Origin: Flavobacterium psychrotolerans
Lineage (GTDB): Bacteria > Bacteroidota > Bacteroidia > Flavobacteriales > Flavobacteriaceae
Direction: 5' to 3'
DNA length: 64,000 bases
NCBI RefSeq assembly: GCF_003097635.1
Contig: NZ_QCZI01000009.1
Coordinates: forward strand, 1-64,000
Both the position numbers and the translations under genes were made by a program. The notes below the pieces were generated by a model. The model worked only from the letters and a program-made list of their open reading frames with translations, was not told where the DNA came from and did not search any database. Positions 58,701 to 64,000 of this stretch are shown here, piece by piece; within the stretch, counting starts at the first letter, position 1; each line of letters opens with the position of its first letter.

Positions 58701-60851
58701 ATGTACTCAGGAAGTAGAACCAACCTATTGCAAATTAATAGGGTAACTGCTTCTATGAATGGAATTAAATATAGAGTCAAATTACAAAAAAACGGCAACT
58801 CCTGTGATGTTTTTTCGGACGAAAGTGCATTAACTATTTATGCCTTACCCGTTCTCACATCACCCATATCACTTATACAATGTGACGAGGATGCGGTTAC
58901 CGATGGTATTACCAACATCAATTTAAGACAAAAAGAAAATTATATTTCTTCTGATTTTAAAAATGAAATATTCACTTATTTCACATCGCAAATAGGAGCT
59001 CAAAACGCGGAGGTTAGTTTACAAATTCCTAATCCATCACAATTCCAAAGTGGCAATCGTTCGGTTTGGGTAAGGGTAGAAAACACCCATTTGTGTTTTA
59101 GTGTAGCCCAAATTGACATTACTATTACCGCCACTAAAATCCCACAGTCATTCCAACAAATGTATTCCAAATGTGATGATTTTTTAGATACCAACGGAAA
59201 TGACAATACCAATAATGACAATAAGGATGGAATCGCTACTTTTGATTTCAGTAGTGCTACCGCTGCAATTAAAGCAATTCTTCCTGCAACTTCCGCTTTT
59301 ACGATAAAATATTATAAAAATGCTGAAGATGCTTCTTTAGAAACGGATATTTGGGGTAATTCATTAGAAATATCTCAAAATCCTACCGATTTAGGCAGTA
59401 TTTTTAATTACCGAAACGCCGATTCATCCCATCAAAAACAAATTTGGGTTCGTGTAGAAAGTGACATCGATAATTCCTGCTTTGGACTCGGACCGTATGT
59501 TAAACTAACCGTTGAAGCCTTACCAAAAGCATATCCAATTAATGCTACAAATACCATTAGGCACTGCGATGACAATCAAGACGGAATTTACGCCTTTGAT
59601 ACCTCTACCCTGCAATCTGCCATTTTGAATGGACAAACGAATGTATCTGTAAGCTATTTTGACGAATATGGAGATCTTTTATCCAGTCCGCTTCCCAATC
59701 CATTTGTGGTAAATTCGACAAAAACTATTACCGTAAAAGTAATTAATAATTCAACCAAAGCTCCTGATGGACCTTGCTCGGGTGAAGAAACCATTAAATT
59801 TGTAGTGGATGTTTTGCCGCAAGCTTTCCCAATAATGCCCTCACAATTATCTGTTTGTGATGATGAACTAAATCCCATGGATCAGGATGGGATATTTGCC
59901 TTTGACACATCTTCCTTTGAAACCACAATCCTTGGCGGACAAAGCGGAATGACTGTAAAATACCTTGACGGAAACGGAAATCCATTACCAAGTCCCTTGC
60001 CAAATCCGTTCGTGACTACCACACAAAATGTAAAAGTTAGGGTAGAAAACCCTATCAATCCAACGTGTTCTGCGGAGCGAATTTTGCCTTTTGAAGTCAT
60101 TAAATTACCAGAAATCGATTTAAACCAAGATGGCTCTGATTCCGAATTTGTCTGTGCGAATCTCCCCAATTATACCGTTACGCTTAGTGCGGGCATTTTA
60201 GGCGGAATAGCCCCTTCCAATTATCGGTATCTTTGGTATTTAGATGGCATATTAATTCCCAACGCTACTTCCTCAAAACTAACTGTAAATACTCCAGGAA
60301 AATATAGTGTGGACGTAATGAATAGTAGGGGTTGCATAAGAACCAGAACAATTACCGTTTCTTTATCAGATATCGCAACGATTGAGGATATTAAAATTGT
60401 GGATTTAGCTGACATTAATACTGTTGAAGTTCTTGCAAGCGGAAAAGGAGAATATGCTTACAGTATCGACATCAATAACGGATTTCAATCTTCTAATTTT
60501 TTCACGAATATACAAGCTGGAATACATGAAGTATATGTGAAAGATTTGAATGGATGTGGAATTGTAGGCCCTCTTGAAATTTCAGTTTTGGGTATTCCTA
60601 AATTTTTCACTCCTAATAACGATGGAAGTAACGATACTTGGAATATTAAGGGCATCAACAAAAATTTCAATGCAAATACCAATATCCAAATTTTTGATCG
60701 TTATGGGAAATTAATAAAACAATTGAATGCCATTAATGAGGGATGGGATGGTAATTATAATGGGAACATACTTCCTTCAGATGATTATTGGTTTGTAATT
60801 ACCCTTGAAAACAATAAAATAGTAAAAGGACATTTCAGTTTAAAACGATAA
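55740..60851 (+). CDS. Giant T9SS type B surface protein (IgGFc-binding-like, TSP3 repeats)
   Basis: 1703 residues from the ATG at 55740; the longer frame from 55713 adds MPLIHYFYR before the signal peptide (LILSCSCFAQ). The N-terminal part (about 110-350) fits an IgGFc-binding domain (SILATENNTTVQF, IILNSGESFVMAVEG, YIFIKSTGQAV). The middle carries calcium-binding thrombospondin type 3 repeats (DSDLDGIPDYLDSDSDNDGI, DTDADGVFDYLDLDSDNDGI). Several Ig-like/CHU_C-like modules then lead to the type B sorting tail KFFTPNNDGSNDTWNIKGIN, IQIFDRYGKLIKQL, VKGHFSLKR. It should be a long surface adhesin. It starts 31 bases after its smaller neighbour's stop. Confidence 0.88.
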   Translation: MKKNVLWCFLILSCSCFAQFSKTHYIPPLSGSNNPSSSAQEQLLYISTPNVTPVNFKILQLGGTSITGSVSRSTPYIFDVGFGSNTQLLVEKNSVNTILKNKGYIIEAEDLIYVSARILAGNGNQAGELVSKGLAALGTQFRIGSLLNTTANPFTDNHYTFVSILATENNTTVQFSAIKAGVSLINNPSASNVPPSIILNSGESFVMAVEGPTEANRDGLIGSLVASDKPIAVNCGSFAGSNASTNLDLGFDQIVSAERTGTEYIFIKSTGQAVVERALLIAHENNTEIYLNGNSTPDYVLNAGQYIALDGNNYNTQGNLYVKTSKKVFAYQTVGDNSRSDFANQELFFVPPLTCETPHVIDNIPQLDKIGTRTFKGRVTIIGETNSNLNFQINGSPYSLNALAGLPNVSIIGPISVTGNSNYVTYTITGLTGNIGVFSSGQLYLAAYGTDDAATFGGFYSGFTFKPEISFDLLDVTKTNCIPNTRLSVNSLSPFDIFQWYINETEIVGATNSSYFPTQPGYYYVKATISGCGTQLNSDKIPVSSCPTNVDNDLANDNVDIDDDNDGITNCSESSGNQNIDLTDMDNLNITTSGNTTWQQFSLSTTGDFVTKVAIGKNSAVSFKKKFAQPTSVSLEYVSTANSVNLLNAGAEFIVNSDIDKTITVLNPNNQLLIDTNFDGIYESGVTQFSSFEIRFRLNSIIPLAAGTGTYKFQSYLTNSITFTHKNLSDLVENKATFKLIATCVPKDSDLDGIPDYLDSDSDNDGIPDANEAQGQNFTVLTNTDSNKDGLDNAFGSGLNPIDTDADGVFDYLDLDSDNDGIFDLIESGNNAVDANLDGTIDGNPNTFGTNGFVDALETFADSGMPNYTIVDTDTDGIKNYIELDSDNDGCFDTIEAGYPDGNNDGMVGNSTPTVNTNGLVANTAGYTPLPNLNYIILAPISITAQPAIQPVCELQNTTASITTTPVDFYNWQVFSSGIWIDITDNTMYSGSRTNLLQINRVTASMNGIKYRVKLQKNGNSCDVFSDESALTIYALPVLTSPISLIQCDEDAVTDGITNINLRQKENYISSDFKNEIFTYFTSQIGAQNAEVSLQIPNPSQFQSGNRSVWVRVENTHLCFSVAQIDITITATKIPQSFQQMYSKCDDFLDTNGNDNTNNDNKDGIATFDFSSATAAIKAILPATSAFTIKYYKNAEDASLETDIWGNSLEISQNPTDLGSIFNYRNADSSHQKQIWVRVESDIDNSCFGLGPYVKLTVEALPKAYPINATNTIRHCDDNQDGIYAFDTSTLQSAILNGQTNVSVSYFDEYGDLLSSPLPNPFVVNSTKTITVKVINNSTKAPDGPCSGEETIKFVVDVLPQAFPIMPSQLSVCDDELNPMDQDGIFAFDTSSFETTILGGQSGMTVKYLDGNGNPLPSPLPNPFVTTTQNVKVRVENPINPTCSAERILPFEVIKLPEIDLNQDGSDSEFVCANLPNYTVTLSAGILGGIAPSNYRYLWYLDGILIPNATSSKLTVNTPGKYSVDVMNSRGCIRTRTITVSLSDIATIEDIKIVDLADINTVEVLASGKGEYAYSIDINNGFQSSNFFTNIQAGIHEVYVKDLNGCGIVGPLEISVLGIPKFFTPNNDGSNDTWNIKGINKNFNANTNIQIFDRYGKLIKQLNAINEGWDGNYNGNILPSDDYWFVITLENNKIVKGHFSLKR

Positions 60852-60867
60852 AATTAACTCATTTTGT

Positions 60868-61788
60868 ATGCAAAAAATTATTAATTCCATGGTAGCCTGT
60901 TTGATTTTTATTACCGGAAATGCCCAAGAGGTTAAAGTTAGCGCCGGAAAAGTACAGCGTTTTGAAAACTTCAAATCCCAATTTGTTGATGTTCGAAATA
61001 TTGATGTTTGGTTGCCCGATGGCTATTCCGACAAAGAAAAATACGCCGTTTTATACATGCATGACGGGCAAATGCTCTACGATGCTGAGACCACTTGGAA
61101 CAAACAAGCATGGGAAGTAGATGACGTTGCCGGAAAATTAATTTCCGAAAACAAAACGCAAAAATTCATCGTTGTTGGAATTTGGAATAGTGACCAAAAA
61201 CGGCATCCGGAATATTTCCCGCAAAAACCATATGAAAGTTTGACCCAAATTCAAAGAGACACAATTACCTCACAGCTACAAAAAGCAGGGAAAACAACAG
61301 CCGTTTTCAAACCATTCTCCGATGCGTATTTGAAATTTTTGGTAACTGAATTAAAACCTTATATAGACAAAACATTTTCTACAAAAAAAGACAGAAAAAA
61401 CACATTTATTGCCGGTTCCAGTATGGGAGGATTGATTTCTATGTATGCCATTTGTGAATATCCCAAAGTTTTTGGGGGTGCAGCCTGTATGTCTACACAT
61501 TGGCCAGGAGCATTTTCAGCAGCCAACAATCCAATTCCTGATGCGTTTATAAACTATTTGAAAAACAATCTTCCAAACCCGAAAAACCATAAAATTTACT
61601 TTGACTATGGCGACCAAACCTTGGATGTCCTATACAAGCCTTTACAGGAAAAAGTAGATGTTGTCATGAAAGCAAAAGGGTTTACAGATAAAAACTGGAT
61701 TACCAAATTCTTCCCTGGTAAAGACCATTCGGAGAAATCTTGGCATGACCGATTGGATATTCCATTGGTGTTTTTATTGAAAAAGTAA
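60868..61788 (+). CDS. Secreted alpha/beta-hydrolase esterase, second copy
   Basis: 306 residues with a signal peptide (1-20, ITGNAQ). The fold has IDVWLPDGYSDKEKYAVLYM and HDGQMLYDAETTWNKQAWEV, the nucleophile elbow AGSSMGG near residue 188, and the late His in FPGKDHSEKSWHDR. It is a paralogue of the 39662 enzyme and belongs to the esterase/IroE-CE1 family. The glycosidase gene follows 2 bases later, so it may remove acyl decorations from a glycan that the glycosidase attacks. This is inferred from adjacency. Confidence 0.82.
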   Translation: MQKIINSMVACLIFITGNAQEVKVSAGKVQRFENFKSQFVDVRNIDVWLPDGYSDKEKYAVLYMHDGQMLYDAETTWNKQAWEVDDVAGKLISENKTQKFIVVGIWNSDQKRHPEYFPQKPYESLTQIQRDTITSQLQKAGKTTAVFKPFSDAYLKFLVTELKPYIDKTFSTKKDRKNTFIAGSSMGGLISMYAICEYPKVFGGAACMSTHWPGAFSAANNPIPDAFINYLKNNLPNPKNHKIYFDYGDQTLDVLYKPLQEKVDVVMKAKGFTDKNWITKFFPGKDHSEKSWHDRLDIPLVFLLKK

Positions 61789-61790
61789 TT

Positions 61791-63608
61791 ATGAAAAAAA
61801 CAATAACGTTCTTTTTACTTGTACTTCCTTTAATCAATTTTGCTCAGAAAGTATCTTTTGAATTTTCTTATTTCTCCGAAAAGGCAAAAAATGTTGCTGT
61901 AGCAGGTAGCTTTAATAATTGGTCGACAGAGGCACTTCCCATGAAACAGGGAATCGACAATGTATGGAGAGCCTCCATAGAAATCGAACCCAATTATTAC
62001 TACTATAAAATTGTGGTTGATGGCAATTGGATTCCTGACCCTAACAACCCATTGAAGATTAATGATGGAGGCACAAGCTTTAACTCGATCGTAAAGATTG
62101 GAAATCCACCCATTCCATTACGTAAAATAAGTAAAGATCCTTTTCCAAAAGAAAAACTTCCAGAACCTATATTAAGTGCTAATCCAGAATTAGTGGAATT
62201 GTATTATGAAGCTTGGAAGATGGCTTGGAAAAAAATTGGTTCAGGTACTCCGGAAAATGGCTTTTCAAAAAAATATATGGACGAAGGGTTCAATGAATTA
62301 ATTTACCAATGGGATTTGTGTTTTATTACCAGTTTCGGTATGTATGGGCGAAGCGTCTTTCCCGTGATGCCCTCATTGGATAATTTTTACAAAAAACAAA
62401 GAGCCGATGGTTATATTCAAAGAGTATATTGGGAAACCAACGGGAAAATTGCAAATGAACCTACCGCAGAGGAACCAATGGTAAATCCACCTCTTTTTGC
62501 TTGGTTGGAATGGCGTTATTATGAAATATCTGGCGATGCTACCCGTTTTAAAAAAGTATTACCCGTTTTAGCCACCTATTTTAATTGGATAGAGAAAAAT
62601 TGTCGAACAGAAAAGGGAAAAGGACTGTATTACACTTCTGAATTAGGAAGCGGAATGGATAACACACCCCGCAAAAATGTAGGCAAAGCCGCATGGATTG
62701 ATTTTTCGTCCCAACAAGCGTTAGCTGCTCTGTATATTCAAAAAATTGCAGAAAAAACGGGAAACAAAACCACCGAAAAAGAGTTTAAAACCCATTATGA
62801 GCAAATAAAAGGTTTAGTAAACTCCTTGTTGTGGGACAATAAATCAGGATTTTATTATGATTTGACCGAACAAAACACCTTAAGCCCAACGGTACATATT
62901 GGTGCTTTTTGGACGCTTTTTTCAGAAATAGCTCCTAAGCAAAATGTCCCGTTTTTGCTACATCATTTACAAAACCCAAACGAATTTTGGAGAAAACATT
63001 TGGTTCCGACTTTGGCGGCAAATCAACCCGAATATGATAGTAAAGGACATTATTGGCTGGGCAGCGTTTGGTCTCCCACCAATTACATGGTAATTCAAGG
63101 CTTGAAAAAATATGGCGAAAATGATCTTGCGGATACCATCGCATTTAACCATCTCAAAAATGTAGCAAATATTTATTATCATTTTAAACCTGACATCGAA
63201 AAAATTGCATACGAAGAGCGTTATGCTGACTCCTATAAAACCATTTGGGAATGCTATTCCGCAGATTATGAAAGTCCTGCAACCCGTTGGGATAACACCT
63301 TTTACTCCCGTCAGGATTTTGTGGGTTGGTCTGGTCTTGCCCCAATTTCTTTGTTAATCGAAAATGTTTTGGGATTTGAAATTAAAGGAAATCAAAATCA
63401 AATTTGCTGGACTTTAAAGCGAAACGACACTTTTGGGATAAAAAATATCGAATTAAAAAACCAAAAAGTTTCATTGTTATGTGAACCGCAAGGGACAAAA
63501 CAAAAAATCACTATTCATTGTGAGAAACCTTTCGAATTGGGCATTATCAAGGGGGTCAAAAAACAGACCTATAAAATTTCGAAAAAAAATCAAGTCATTA
63601 CAATTTGA
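61791..63608 (+). CDS. Secreted glycosidase with N-terminal CBM48, (alpha/alpha)6 fold
   Basis: 605 residues with a signal peptide (1-18, PLINFAQ). Residues about 20-105 form an AMPK/CBM48 glycogen-binding module (AVAGSFNNWSTEALPM, YYYYKIVVDGNWIPDPNNP). Residues about 155-530 form an alpha/alpha toroid of the trehalase/GH63-MGH1 type (YYTSELGSGMDNTPRKN, SPTVHIGAFWTLFSEIAP, GHYWLGSVWSPTNYMVIQGL, ESPATRWDNTFYSRQDFVGW). The last 80 residues are beta-rich. It should cleave alpha-glucosides or alpha-mannosides. The exact substrate is open. It is coupled to the esterase gene by a 2-base gap. Confidence 0.82.
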   Translation: MKKTITFFLLVLPLINFAQKVSFEFSYFSEKAKNVAVAGSFNNWSTEALPMKQGIDNVWRASIEIEPNYYYYKIVVDGNWIPDPNNPLKINDGGTSFNSIVKIGNPPIPLRKISKDPFPKEKLPEPILSANPELVELYYEAWKMAWKKIGSGTPENGFSKKYMDEGFNELIYQWDLCFITSFGMYGRSVFPVMPSLDNFYKKQRADGYIQRVYWETNGKIANEPTAEEPMVNPPLFAWLEWRYYEISGDATRFKKVLPVLATYFNWIEKNCRTEKGKGLYYTSELGSGMDNTPRKNVGKAAWIDFSSQQALAALYIQKIAEKTGNKTTEKEFKTHYEQIKGLVNSLLWDNKSGFYYDLTEQNTLSPTVHIGAFWTLFSEIAPKQNVPFLLHHLQNPNEFWRKHLVPTLAANQPEYDSKGHYWLGSVWSPTNYMVIQGLKKYGENDLADTIAFNHLKNVANIYYHFKPDIEKIAYEERYADSYKTIWECYSADYESPATRWDNTFYSRQDFVGWSGLAPISLLIENVLGFEIKGNQNQICWTLKRNDTFGIKNIELKNQKVSLLCEPQGTKQKITIHCEKPFELGIIKGVKKQTYKISKKNQVITI

Positions 63609-63693
63609 TTTCTAAAATGACTGATACTAATGAAATCAAATTTAGACACAACGATAAGAAAGCTAATTGTGTAAAATTAAAAAAATTTCAAAT

Positions 63694-63737
63694 AAAAAAA
63701 TCGTCTTGTTCTGAAAAAATGAAACGATTTTTTTATT
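63694..63737 (+). terminator. Terminator after the glycosidase gene
   Basis: An A-rich AAAAAAATCGT (63694-63704) pairs with ACGATTTTTTT (63724-63734) across a 19-base loop. A 78-codon frame (63605-63841) that overlaps it is likely spurious. Confidence 0.7.
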
Positions 63738-63879
63738 TATTAACGCGTACAAATCAAATTGTACTGCCGCCTTTGAGCTTTCAACATGACACTTTTAGAA
63801 CATTAAAAAGCTATAAAACCAAAGAATATTCATATATTTGATATACTATTTTCGATTAAAAATTAATTCATCTTTGTTT

Positions 63880-64000
63880 ATGAATAGTATTTTTAAAATT
63901 ATCGAATTGTTCAAATCTTTCTTATTGGAAGTTGGTGAGCTCTCCTATTTTGCCAGTCGCTTTTTTAAAGAAGTTTTTAAACCTCCTTATGAGTTTAAGG
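63880..64000 (+). CDS. MlaE-type ABC permease, 5' end only
   Basis: Forty codons are in the window; the gene continues past the edge. The start MNSIFKIIELFKSFLLEVGE with SYFASRFFKEVFKPPYEFK is the usual beginning of MlaE/YrbE-like permeases in Flavobacteriia, which act in retrograde phospholipid transport at the outer membrane. An ATP-binding subunit (MlaF-like) is expected next downstream. Confidence 0.75.
   Translation, partial: MNSIFKIIELFKSFLLEVGELSYFASRFFKEVFKPPYEFK

Noticed and set aside
63605..63841. 78-codon frame after the glycosidase gene
   Set aside because: It overlaps the glycosidase stop and reads straight through the terminator at 63694-63737, with a low-complexity product.

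Overview
The window reads as a chromosome segment of a Flavobacteriaceae bacterium, most likely Flavobacterium. The base composition is AT-rich. Promoters fit the Bacteroidota pattern TTTG-N19/20-TAnnTTTG (clearest ahead of the tRNA at 180-210). Typical gene types are present: a SusC/RagA-like TonB receptor paired with a DUF4249 lipoprotein, type IX secretion type B cargo, and a LuxC-like acyl-CoA reductase beside a ferredoxin, serC and serA.

Positions 243-29745 hold a tRNA-Ser(UGA) gene with a ~29.4 kb integrated element in its 3' end. A 17-bp core repeat (312-328 and 29729-29745) bounds it, and matching arm-type repeats (430-450 and 29654-29674) lie near both ends. From left to right the element carries: a tyrosine recombinase; a leftward operon for a di-haem oxidoreductase, a Rieske protein and a porin; a Zn/Cd-type efflux operon (RND pump fused to its TolC channel, adaptor, P1B ATPase); a regulation and replication-like block (RteC-like protein, excisionase-like HTH, initiator-like protein, DnaC-like ATPase); a DUF3800 gene coupled to a RelE/BECR-like nuclease gene; a periplasmic copper-handling operon (HMA/DUF3347 proteins, a tandem-repeat metal-binding protein, a haem protein and a multicopper oxidase fused to a CopB-like barrel); a ~1.4 kb gene-free tract full of long inverted repeats; and a four-gene leftward cassette with holin-like and DUF5675 proteins. 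I see no relaxase, coupling protein, type IV secretion gene, phage structural set or metalloregulator. Just past the right end is a decayed second integrase (30031-30342), which suggests repeated insertion at this tRNA.

From 30.5 kb to the end is ordinary core genome: TonB receptor and DUF4249 lipoprotein, thiamine pyrophosphokinase, NudK-like Nudix hydrolase, rlmF, uvrB, a TerB-like protein, esterase, YehS, ferredoxin, acyl-CoA reductase, serC, serA, folE, lolD, an ABC exporter, two very large secreted T9SS type B proteins, a second esterase, a CBM48-containing glycosidase, and the start of an MlaE-type permease.

The points most worth a second look are the hairpin-dense tract at 25459-26343 (possible large structured RNA or transfer/replication origin), a compact leftward small-RNA unit at 19340-19439, the coupled DUF3800/BECR pair, the four-gene leftward cassette, and a structured intergenic motif found in two copies (33737-33891 and 45886-45969). 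All family names come from reading motifs, not from searches.
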